Source of the DNA: JBAYJM01 sp041665065
GTDB lineage: Bacteria > Patescibacteriota > Patescibacteriia > 2-01-FULL-39-33
Direction of reading: 5' to 3'
Length of the DNA stretch: 24,247 bases
Assembly: GCA_041665065.1 (NCBI GenBank)
Contig: JBAYJM010000017.1
Coordinates: 1 to 24,247, forward strand
Positions 17,904 through 24,247 of this stretch are shown one piece after another. The position numbers were made by a program, and so were the translations under genes. The notes under the pieces are model-generated. The model was not told where the DNA came from. It saw only the letters and a list, made by a program, of their open reading frames with translations, and ran no database searches. The stretch's first letter is position 1, and every line of letters starts with the position of its first letter.

Positions 17904-19043
17904 ATGCCAGCATCAAAAAACATTAACAAAATTAAGACGCCCAAAAAATTAGAAGCTAACTCCAAAAAGGTTGAGCCGATAAAACACAGCAATGCCCCGG
18001 CGATTGTTATGGCTGTCGTGGTTGTCATTATTATAATTATGGCAATTTGTTTTTATGTTTTGGATAAGCCAACCGGTTCAATTAATAATGTTCAGGAGCA
18101 AAGCAACTCAAACGCCAATTATCAGGTGCCATTGGGCGTTGATATCCCGGGCAAGGCCTTGGATCCATATGCTGGATGGAATTATTTTAAAAATAGTTCC
18201 AATACATATGAGTTTAAATATCCAAAAAATTGGCAAGTCAAGGCCCGCGGACAGGATGCCCAGTTGATTTATCCTGATGTGACGTCTACCCAGATATTGG
18301 TTTCATATCAATTGGTTGATAAAAAATTGTCTGATTATTTATCACAGCTGGATAAAACCGCTCTAACTGCATTTGAAGGCAAACCCTCGGTAAAGATTGA
18401 GGAAGAAAAAGCAATTACAGTAAATGGTTTTAGCGCGATAACAAGGCTTCAGCATTTGAACGCAGCTGACCTGGATCAGAAAATTACTTATATTTATAAT
18501 AATGGTAGGGTCTTGACTTTTTCCATGATCGGCCAGCTAAGCAGTGATTGGATTGATGCTTATAATTTAATCCTGCCCAGCTTTAATTTTGTAACTGCCA
18601 GCTCAACAGTAAGCACAACTTCCAGCTCGTCTATCGGGTTAGCTTCAACGACCGTAAATGCGGTTAGTTCTTTGGTGCCGTATAAAAATGCAGCCTATAA
18701 TTTTGAAATCAAATACAGCTCAACCTTAAAGCCCAAAACGGAAACAAATGGCATCGCCTTTGATATGGGTTCTGATCAGTATTTAAAGATACAAGGATTT
18801 AATTCCAGTATGCCCTCTTTGATTAATTATCATCCCAATGGCGCAAATGTGGCCGGTCAGTCAGTTATTGGCGGCAAGGACGCAATGAAATTTTCTCTAA
18901 CAAAAAAAGACGGGGATGAGGCTATTAATTATGTTCAATATGTTTTGGTTTTAAATAATTCGAAATGGTTAAAAATTGAATATCAGGGCAGTAAAAGCAA
19001 TAGCGAATTGTTTGACAAAATAATTTCATCAATAAAATTTTAA
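17904..19043 (+). CDS. Bitopic membrane protein with two PsbP-like domains, between ftsA and ftsZ
   Basis: The 379-residue product has a basic N-terminal tail of about 30 residues, a strong membrane helix (about 32-51, PAIVMAVVVVIIIIMAICFY), and two extracellular domains joined by a Ser/Thr-rich linker (about 233-252). Domain 1 starts NTYEFKYPKNWQVKA and domain 2 starts AAYNFEIKYSSTLKPK. Both resemble the PsbP-like fold often annotated in bacterial lipoproteins and membrane proteins. It starts 5 bases after ftsA and ends 6 bases before ftsZ, so co-expression with the division genes is very likely. The position suggests a role at the septum or envelope, possibly as a membrane partner of FtsA/FtsZ, but nothing in the sequence shows this directly. 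It is too unlike FtsQ (no POTRA domain recognised) to be called so. Confidence 0.85.
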   Translation: MPASKNINKIKTPKKLEANSKKVEPIKHSNAPAIVMAVVVVIIIIMAICFYVLDKPTGSINNVQEQSNSNANYQVPLGVDIPGKALDPYAGWNYFKNSSNTYEFKYPKNWQVKARGQDAQLIYPDVTSTQILVSYQLVDKKLSDYLSQLDKTALTAFEGKPSVKIEEEKAITVNGFSAITRLQHLNAADLDQKITYIYNNGRVLTFSMIGQLSSDWIDAYNLILPSFNFVTASSTVSTTSSSSIGLASTTVNAVSSLVPYKNAAYNFEIKYSSTLKPKTETNGIAFDMGSDQYLKIQGFNSSMPSLINYHPNGANVAGQSVIGGKDAMKFSLTKKDGDEAINYVQYVLVLNNSKWLKIEYQGSKSNSELFDKIISSIKF

Positions 19044-19049
19044 AAATAT

Positions 19050-20279
19050 ATGCCGGAAATAAGACCTGAAATAGAGACTATTGCAAAAATAAAGGTGGTT
19101 GGTGTCGGGGGAGCTGGAAACTCTGCTATTAACAGAATGATCGCATCTAAAATTAGAGGTGTTGAATTTATTGCCGTTAATACTGATATCCAGGCACTTC
19201 ATCAAAATCAAGCCAAGCATAAATTGCATATTGGAAAAAATACCACTAAAGGACTTGGCGCAGGAATGAATCCTGAGGCCGGTTTTCAGGCTGCTCAAGA
19301 AAATTTAAATGAAATTAGAGACATGCTAAAGGGCTCAGACATGGTTTTTGTGACCTGTGGACTGGGTGGCGGCACTGGAACGGGTGCAACGCCGGTTGTT
19401 GCCCAGGTTGCTAAAGAAATCGGTGCCTTAACTATTGCGGTGGTTACAAAACCATTTACTTTTGAAGGCGCGCAAAGGAGTAGTATCGCGGAAAGAGGAT
19501 TTAATGAATTAAAAGACAAGGTTGATGCCATTATTACCATTCCAAATGATAGGATTTTTCAGGCGATAGATAAAAAAACATCTGTGCTCGATGCCTTTAA
19601 GGTTGTTGATGACATTTTGCGACAAGGCGTCCAGGGCATTTCTGAATTGATAACCATACCCGGCTTGGTTAATTTGGACTTCAATGACGTCAAAACCATA
19701 ATGCAGGATACAGGATCAGCTTTAATGGGTATTGGTGAATCTGGCGGAGAGAATCGATCGGTAACAGCAGCCAAAATGGCCATCTCGTCGCCATTATTGG
19801 ATATTTCCATTGAGGGCGCAAGAGGCATTTTGTATATAATTGTCGGAGGAAACAATTTGGCAATGAGTGAAATTCAAGATGCGGCCAAGATAATTTCTGA
19901 AAGCGCCGACGATAACGCCAAAATAATCTTTGGCGCGGCAATAGATGAGAGCCTTAAGGATAAAATTCGAATTACGGTCATCGCTACAGGATTTGGCGAG
20001 AAGGATCCGGTGAAAAAAGTTGCCCAGAAATCACATGCTTATACTCCAAATCCTATTTTTGTTCGAAAAACCGTTGAAGATAAGAGCGGGTTTGGTTCCG
20101 GCGAGAGAAATGAAAGGAAAGAACCCGAAAATTTTTCTCAACCAAGGGTTTCGTCGTTTGTTACTGAAGAGGTTGTTGAAAAACCAATTGCAAAGAATGC
20201 TGATGTGGTACCAAGTTCGATTATCGACGAGGATGAGGATTTGGAAATACCAGCCTTTTTAAGGAGAAAAATGAAATAG
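19050..20279 (+). CDS. ftsZ: Cell division GTPase FtsZ
   Basis: FtsZ is the tubulin-like GTPase that forms the division ring. The 409-residue protein has the nucleotide-binding VVGVGGAGNSAINRM (about 16-30), the tubulin signature GLGGGTGTG (104-112), and the T7 synergy-loop region NLDFNDVKTIM with its catalytic Asp residues. After a variable acidic/basic linker it ends with DLEIPAFLRRKMK, the conserved C-terminal peptide that binds FtsA. The gene ends with TAG, the only TAG stop in the window. It is followed by a promoter-like sequence and a terminator-like hairpin, probably the end of the ftsA transcript. Confidence 0.98.
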   Translation: MPEIRPEIETIAKIKVVGVGGAGNSAINRMIASKIRGVEFIAVNTDIQALHQNQAKHKLHIGKNTTKGLGAGMNPEAGFQAAQENLNEIRDMLKGSDMVFVTCGLGGGTGTGATPVVAQVAKEIGALTIAVVTKPFTFEGAQRSSIAERGFNELKDKVDAIITIPNDRIFQAIDKKTSVLDAFKVVDDILRQGVQGISELITIPGLVNLDFNDVKTIMQDTGSALMGIGESGGENRSVTAAKMAISSPLLDISIEGARGILYIIVGGNNLAMSEIQDAAKIISESADDNAKIIFGAAIDESLKDKIRITVIATGFGEKDPVKKVAQKSHAYTPNPIFVRKTVEDKSGFGSGERNERKEPENFSQPRVSSFVTEEVVEKPIAKNADVVPSSIIDEDEDLEIPAFLRRKMK

Positions 20280-20290
20280 ATAAAAATAAA

Positions 20291-20318
20291 TTGACAGTCG
20301 TTTTTAGATTGTTATAAA
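20291..20318 (+). promoter_or_regulatory. Sigma70-type promoter downstream of ftsZ
   Basis: A perfect -35 element TTGACA (20291-20296) is followed after 16 bases by TATAAA (20313-20318), with TTATAAAAT context. Transcription would start about 20325. The start would lie before the hairpin at 20341-20388 and about 125 bases before nrdD, so the promoter either feeds nrdD through that hairpin or makes a short terminated RNA. A weaker alternative -10 element, TATAAT at 20356-20361, has no good -35. Confidence 0.65.
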
Positions 20319-20324
20319 ATAACA

Positions 20325-20449
20325 TTGCCGCTTACAGAATAGATCTAGAGGTCTCTATAATTAATGCTTGATTTTCCTCTCTAGATCTTTTTTATTTCCC
20401 TATCGGCAAGAGTGTCAGAGGAGGATTTTGAAATTAAATTTGATTTTTT
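20325..20449 (+). ncRNA. Structured leader of nrdD or small terminated RNA (tentative)
   Basis: The predicted transcript from the 20291 promoter has an outer pairing, TTGCCG (20325-20330) with CGGCAA (20404-20409), enclosing the 10-bp hairpin at 20341-20388. Downstream lies AGAGGAGGA (20417-20425), an excellent Shine-Dalgarno match but 24 bases before the nrdD ATG. I do not recognise a known riboswitch class (no cobalamin-type motifs seen), nor an obvious NrdR box. The region could be a small RNA of about 70 bases, an attenuator, or only a terminator plus spacer. Confidence 0.35.
20341..20393 (+). terminator. Rho-independent terminator or attenuator between ftsZ and nrdD
   Basis: AGATCTAGAG (20341-20350) is perfectly complementary to CTCTAGATCT (20379-20388), giving a 10-bp stem with a 28-base loop. 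The right arm runs directly into six T residues (20388-20393), the pattern of an intrinsic terminator. It can end the ftsA-ftsZ transcript. Because a promoter lies just upstream at 20291, it may also attenuate transcription into nrdD. Confidence 0.7.
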
Positions 20450-22501
20450 ATGGAACAAAACCAAATTAAACAGATTAGAAAGAGATCAGGGGAAATAGTT
20501 GACTTTGATCAGCAAAAAATAGCTCAGGCTGTTTATAAGTCGCTTAAGGCGGTAGGCAGAGATGATGATGCTTTGGCCACCGAATTGGGAGATAAAATTG
20601 TTAAGGTGCTTAATAACAAATTTCACCCTCGTTCTATACCGGCAATTGAGGAAATCCAAGACATAGTTGAAGAGGTTTTAATACGGGAAAGCTTCATTAA
20701 GGCTGCAAAGGCGTACATACTTTATCGAGAACAACACGCCAGATTAAGAGATTTAAAGAATTTATTAGATTCCAACGATATTATAGAGGGCTATTTGAAA
20801 CAACTTGATTGGCGGGTCAAGGAAAACGCCAATATGGCCTATTCCTTGCAAGGACTCAATAATCACGTTGCTTCGGCAGTCAGTTCACATTATTGGCTTA
20901 ATAAAATTTATCCGCCGGAAATCAGGCAAGCCCATACGGATGGTTTGATCCATGTCCATGATTTGCAAATTCTTGCCGTATACTGCTGTGGTTGGGATTT
21001 GCAGGCATTGATCAGGCTTGGCTTTAGCGGCGTATCCGGAAAGGTTGCTTGTAAGCCGGCAAAACATTTTGGATCAATTTTGGGTCAGATTGTAAATTTC
21101 TTTTATACCCTCCAGGGCGAGGCTGCTGGAGCTCAAGCATTGGCCAATTTTGACACCCTGCTGGCTCCATTTGTGAGATATGATAATCTAAGTCGGGAAG
21201 TGATTAAACAGTCCATGCAGAGCTTCATATTCAATATGAGCGTTCCTACCAGAGTAGGATTTCAAACCCCATTTACTAATTTAACATTTGACTTGACTTG
21301 CCCCTCAACTCTGGCAAATGAGTATGTGGTAATAGGTGGTATTCCTCAAAAAGAAACGTACAAGGAGTTTCAGCCGGAAATGGATTTGATTAACCAGATT
21401 TTTGCTGAGGTTATGATGGAAGGTGATGCTAGCGGACGTGTTTTTACTTTTCCAATTCCTACCTATAATATTTCTAAGGATTTTGATTGGGATAATGAAG
21501 TTTTGAGTCCGGTTTGGGAGATGACTGCCAAATATGGTATTCCATACTTTGCAAATTTTATAAATAGCGACATGAAAGCCGAGGATGCAAGAAGCATGTG
21601 CTGTCGTTTAAGGCTTGATAATCGGGAGCTTAGAAAAAGAGGCGGAGGCATGTTTGCAGCCAATCCTTTGACCGGTTCAATTGGGGTTGTAACTATAAAT
21701 TTGCCAAGAATAGGCTATCTGTCAAAAGGTAATAAAGAAGCATATTTTAGCCGTCTGGGACAAACAATGGATTTGGCAAAGCAAAGTTTAAAATTGAAGA
21801 GAGAAATTCTTGAAAACTTTACAGTGATGGGACTGTATCCATATAGTAAATTTTATCTTTCCGACATTAAAGAGCGCTTTGGACAATACTGGAGAAATCA
21901 TTTTAATACTATCGGAATAAATGGCATGAACGAATCCTTGGTAAACTTTATGGGCAAGGCAATAAATGAGCCTGAAGCGCATGAGTTTGCTATTAAAATA
22001 ATGGACTTCATGTTGCAGAGATTGGCCAGCTATCAGGAAGAAGATGATCAGCTTTACAACCTTGAAGCGACCCCTGCGGAAGGCGTAACTTATAGATTTG
22101 CTAAAAAAGATAAAGAGTTGTATCCTGATATTATAGTCGCTAACGAACAGCAGTTTAAAGAAAAAGGAGCTGCTCCATATTACACCAACTCAACGCACTT
22201 ACCAGTAGCATATTCGGATGATATTTTTGAAGTTTTAGAAAAACAAGATGCTTTACAAATTAAATATACTGGTGGAACCGTAGTGCATGGCTTTATCGGT
22301 GAAAAAATGCCCGACATCGAAAGCACAAAAAAATTAGTCAAAAAAATTGCTGAAAATTTTCACTTGCCCTACTTCACAATTACTCCGACTTTTTCGATCT
22401 GCCCTAAACACGGATATTTGGCAGGTGAGCATAAATATTGTCCTGTCTGCGATGAAGAAATAGGCTTTATTAGGGAGCAGGAAAACAAGTTACCAATTTA
22501 A
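20450..22501 (+). CDS. nrdD: Anaerobic ribonucleoside-triphosphate reductase NrdD, lacking the C-terminal glycyl-radical segment
   Basis: Class III reductase that makes deoxynucleotides from ribonucleotides without oxygen. Residues about 5-95 form the ATP-cone allosteric domain (IRKRSGEIVDFDQQKIAQAV). The catalytic barrel shows the family motifs HVHDLQILAVYCCGWDL, GSILGQIVNFFYTLQGEAAG, MSVPTRVGFQTPFTNLTFD, MCCRLRLDN (thiyl-radical Cys region) and GSIGVVTINLPRIGY. Near the end, SICPKHGY...HKYCPVC is the C-terminal metal-binding finger. The protein stops 683 residues in, with EQENKLPI and TAA, before the glycyl-radical motif that every active NrdD needs. That motif is encoded in the same frame by the ORF at 22523. 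An in-frame TGA at 20441 rules out a longer N-terminus. The main body is intact, so this is either a true split gene or a recent nonsense change in a linker. Confidence 0.93.
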   Translation: MEQNQIKQIRKRSGEIVDFDQQKIAQAVYKSLKAVGRDDDALATELGDKIVKVLNNKFHPRSIPAIEEIQDIVEEVLIRESFIKAAKAYILYREQHARLRDLKNLLDSNDIIEGYLKQLDWRVKENANMAYSLQGLNNHVASAVSSHYWLNKIYPPEIRQAHTDGLIHVHDLQILAVYCCGWDLQALIRLGFSGVSGKVACKPAKHFGSILGQIVNFFYTLQGEAAGAQALANFDTLLAPFVRYDNLSREVIKQSMQSFIFNMSVPTRVGFQTPFTNLTFDLTCPSTLANEYVVIGGIPQKETYKEFQPEMDLINQIFAEVMMEGDASGRVFTFPIPTYNISKDFDWDNEVLSPVWEMTAKYGIPYFANFINSDMKAEDARSMCCRLRLDNRELRKRGGGMFAANPLTGSIGVVTINLPRIGYLSKGNKEAYFSRLGQTMDLAKQSLKLKREILENFTVMGLYPYSKFYLSDIKERFGQYWRNHFNTIGINGMNESLVNFMGKAINEPEAHEFAIKIMDFMLQRLASYQEEDDQLYNLEATPAEGVTYRFAKKDKELYPDIIVANEQQFKEKGAAPYYTNSTHLPVAYSDDIFEVLEKQDALQIKYTGGTVVHGFIGEKMPDIESTKKLVKKIAENFHLPYFTITPTFSICPKHGYLAGEHKYCPVCDEEIGFIREQENKLPI

Positions 22502-22522
22502 TTTATTAATAAGTTCAAATAT

Positions 22523-22669
22523 ATGGAAGGTGCAAATCAACAAAGGACCCAGTGCGAGGTCTATTCAAGGGTTGTGGGTTATATAAGACCGGTAGATCAG
22601 TGGAATCCTGGGAAGCAATCAGAATTTACTGATCGAAAAACATTTGAAACTTGTAGTTGTAATTGTTAA
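22523..22669 (+). CDS. Detached glycyl-radical C-terminal segment of NrdD (48 residues)
   Basis: This short ORF reads MEGANQQRTQCEVYSRVV, then GYIRPVDQWNPGKQSEF and TDRKTFETCSCNC. The CEVYSRVVGYIRPV...WN.GK..EF..RK core is the glycyl-radical region of class III ribonucleotide reductases, with the radical Gly in VVGY (about residue 19). It is in the same frame as nrdD, begins 21 bases after that gene's TAA, and stops 7 bases before nrdG. The intervening codons contain no further stop, so a single TAA separates the two parts. It has no Shine-Dalgarno sequence; translation could depend on reinitiation after nrdD. It ends with three Cys in CSCNC. A separately made glycyl-radical peptide has a known parallel in GrcA/YfiD, which rescues pyruvate formate-lyase. 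Too short for standard ORF cut-offs. Confidence 0.85.
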   Translation: MEGANQQRTQCEVYSRVVGYIRPVDQWNPGKQSEFTDRKTFETCSCNC

Positions 22670-22676
22670 TAAATTT

Positions 22677-23372
22677 ATGAGAATCGGAGGCTTGCAACCG
22701 GTTACTCTGCTGGATCATCCACAAAAGGTCGCAGCGATCATATTTGCCTCAGGATGCAATATGCGCTGCCCTTTTTGTTATAATTCAAGTCTTGTTATTC
22801 CGGAAATCATTGAAAAGAGCAGCTTCATTCCAGAAGTTGATCTGATTGCTTTTTTGAAAAAGAGAAAAAAATACCTCGACGGAATTGTTTTAAGCGGGGG
22901 AGAGCCGACCATTCAGCCGGATATTAAAGAATTTTGCAGCAAAGTAAAGGCGATTGGCTACGACATCAAGTTAGATACAAACGGCTTGGCGCCAAAGATT
23001 TTAAAAGAACTGATTTTGGAAGGGCTTATTGATTATATCGCGATGGATATTAAGGGTCCGATTGATAATTATAAAAATTTTTGTGGAGTCGACATTGATC
23101 CGGCATCAATAAGGGAAAGTATAGATCTGATTATAAATTCTAAATTGCCCTATGAATTTAGGACTACTTTAGTTAAGCAGTTGCATAAAGAAAAGGACAT
23201 TGAGGAAATGGCCAAGTCTATAAGCGGAGCAAAATTATATTACTTGCAAAATTTTACTAAACAGGATATGTTGGTTGACAGTAACTTTTCCGGCAGAGCG
23301 TTTATTGGCGCTGAAATCGAAAAATTTAAAAATATAGCCCAAAAATTCGTTAATAATTGCGTCATAAGATAA
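22677..23372 (+). CDS. nrdG: Anaerobic ribonucleotide reductase activating protein, radical SAM enzyme
   Basis: NrdG-type activase uses a 4Fe-4S cluster and S-adenosylmethionine to abstract hydrogen from the radical glycine of NrdD. The radical SAM motif CxxxCxxC is C27-N-M-R-C31-P-F-C34, and LSGGEPTIQPD is the SAM-contacting GGEP motif. The start MRIGGLQPVTLLDHPQKVAA is typical of this subfamily, so I chose the ATG at 22677 (231 residues). The longer in-frame start at 22644 would overlap the glycyl-radical ORF and adds an unrelated 11 residues. It lies 7 bases after that ORF, which confirms the pairing of substrate and activase. It could also act on another glycyl-radical enzyme, but none is seen here. 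Confidence 0.93.
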   Translation: MRIGGLQPVTLLDHPQKVAAIIFASGCNMRCPFCYNSSLVIPEIIEKSSFIPEVDLIAFLKKRKKYLDGIVLSGGEPTIQPDIKEFCSKVKAIGYDIKLDTNGLAPKILKELILEGLIDYIAMDIKGPIDNYKNFCGVDIDPASIRESIDLIINSKLPYEFRTTLVKQLHKEKDIEEMAKSISGAKLYYLQNFTKQDMLVDSNFSGRAFIGAEIEKFKNIAQKFVNNCVIR

Positions 23373-23376
23373 AAAT

Positions 23377-23619
23377 ATGGAAGAAATCAAATCAGAAAAT
23401 CAAATAATAAGAGATCTTTTGGAAGAAAATATCCGTTTAACCAAGGAAATACAGGCATATAATGCCAAAATAAAAAAATACATATTTATTAGGACAATAA
23501 TAAGCATTATTTGGATATTTATTATTCTGGCACCGATAGTTTTTGCGATTATTTGGCTTCCCCCATTTCTTAAAGGTTATGTTGGAGATTTTTCTGATTT
23601 ATTAAAAGTTATTAAATAA
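23377..23619 (+). CDS. Small coiled-coil/membrane protein of unknown function
   Basis: The 80-residue product starts with a charged, probably coiled-coil segment (about 1-34, MEEIKSENQIIRDLLEENIR and following) and then has a hydrophobic stretch (about 36-66, including IISIIWIFIILAPIVFAII) long enough for one or two membrane passes. No family is recognised. It lies 4 bases after nrdG and 1 base before prfB, so it is in a tight operon, and the compact spacing and membrane-protein composition support that it is real. No function can be assigned. Confidence 0.75.
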   Translation: MEEIKSENQIIRDLLEENIRLTKEIQAYNAKIKKYIFIRTIISIIWIFIILAPIVFAIIWLPPFLKGYVGDFSDLLKVIK

Positions 23620-23620
23620 A

Positions 23621-24247
23621 ATGTCTTCAGAAACTCTTTTTAAAATTAAAGAATTACAAACACAAATCTCTAGTGCCTGGAGGTTACTTTGACTTGGACA
23701 AAAGCAAAAGTAAAATTTTAGAACTGGAAAAATCTTTATCAAAGCCGGATTTTTGGCAGGATCAAGAAAGGGCTAGGGCAATTAGCCGGCAATATGATTT
23801 TTTAAAACAGGAATACGATCTTTGGCAGAATTTAACATCTGAGGTGGATGATCTTTTGCAATTAGCCAAAATGGATGAGGAATCACTTATGGCTGAAATT
23901 GATGATCGGCTGGCAAAGCTGGAGAGTCAGTTTAAAAAAATGGAATTCGCCTTGATGTTTTCTGGTGAATTTGACAAAGGCAATGCAATATTATCAATTC
24001 ACTCTGGAACCGGGGGAGTTGATGCGCAGGATTGGGCCAGTATGCTTCTTCGGATGTACTTGCGGTTTTGTGAGAAGCATGGATTCGAGGCTAAAATAAT
24101 CGATCAAACCGTTGGCGCAGAGGCTGGCATTAAGAGCGTAGTTCTGGAAATTGTCGGCAGATATGCTTATGGCTGGCTTAGAGCGGAAAATGGAGTCCAT
24201 AGATTGGTCCGAATTTCGCCATTTGACGCGGAAAAGATGCGCCACAC
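23621..24247 (+). CDS. prfB: Peptide chain release factor 2, programmed +1 frameshift, 3' end outside window
   Basis: Release factor 2 ends translation at UGA and UAA. The zero frame from ATG 23621 reads MSSETLFKIKELQTQISSAW then RLL and stops at TGA 23690-23692. Reading continues in the +1 frame from GAC 23691: DLDKSKSKILELEKSLSKPD, then the RF2 domain with SIHSGTGGVDAQDWASMLLR, VGAEAGIKSVVLEI, YAYGWLRAENGVHRLVRI and SPFDAEKMRH. SPF is the RF2 tripeptide that recognises UGA, so this is RF2 and not RF1. The GGQ motif lies beyond the window edge. A frame-by-frame gene caller would split or miss this gene. It begins one base after the preceding gene without a Shine-Dalgarno sequence. Confidence 0.95.
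23679..23693 (+). promoter_or_regulatory. prfB programmed +1 frameshift signal
   Basis: GGAGG (23679-23683), three bases (TTA), then CTT TGA C (23687-23693). This matches the bacterial RF2 autoregulatory site, in which an internal Shine-Dalgarno element three bases before CTT and a slow UGA codon make the ribosome slip from CTT to TTG... in the +1 frame when RF2 is scarce. The spacing is the same as in the E. coli site. Confidence 0.93.

Noticed and set aside
20325..20449. Cobalamin or other known riboswitch, or an NrdR box, before nrdD
   Set aside because: I could not match the leader to any class I know; only two helices and a terminator-like tail are visible.
22644..22676. Upstream start for nrdG
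   Set aside because: It overlaps the glycyl-radical ORF and adds residues not seen before the conserved MRIGGLQP start.
23690..23692. UGA recoded as an amino acid, as in Gracilibacteria
   Set aside because: No gene reads through TGA as a sense codon. The only in-frame TGA is the RF2 frameshift site, and RF2 itself is present with its SPF motif.

Overview
All genes lie on the + strand of an AT-rich bacterial sequence. The gene content suggests a Candidate Phyla Radiation (Patescibacteria) organism, probably Parcubacteria-like. The main reasons are a giant extracellular protein that opens with the VirB2-like 'T4SS pilin' membrane module often seen in that group, thrombospondin type 3 (TSP3) repeat membrane proteins, ftsA and ftsZ without other cell-wall cluster genes, and start codons that mostly lack Shine-Dalgarno sequences. 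The taxonomic call is inference. A release factor 2 gene containing an in-frame TGA shows that UGA is a stop codon here, which argues against the UGA-recoding lineages (Gracilibacteria, Absconditabacteria).

Region 1 (3-16051) is a surface block. It holds the 3' part of an Ig-like surface protein and then a 3881-residue exported protein. The latter carries a signal peptide, pilin-type membrane helices, IPT/TIG, LamG, lamin-tail, SbsA-type Ig, beta-propeller-like, carbohydrate-binding-like, pilin-head-like, Cys-rich and vWA modules. Two related single-pass TSP3 repeat proteins follow.

Region 2 (16062-20393) is housekeeping: ybeY (rRNA maturation), then ftsA, a bitopic protein with two PsbP-like domains, and ftsZ. 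A good sigma70-type promoter precedes ftsA. A promoter-like sequence and a terminator-like hairpin follow ftsZ.

Region 3 (20291-23372) is anaerobic deoxynucleotide synthesis. A structured leader precedes nrdD, which stops before the glycyl-radical motif. A 48-residue ORF in the same reading frame, 21 bases after that stop, carries the missing glycyl-radical segment. The radical SAM activase gene nrdG follows. This split NrdD is the most unusual biochemical feature of the window.

Region 4 (23377-24247) has a small coiled-coil/membrane protein gene and the start of prfB, which has a classical +1 programmed frameshift. prfB runs off the window. I see no tRNA, rRNA, CRISPR array or insertion sequence, and no stretch over 300 bases without a gene.
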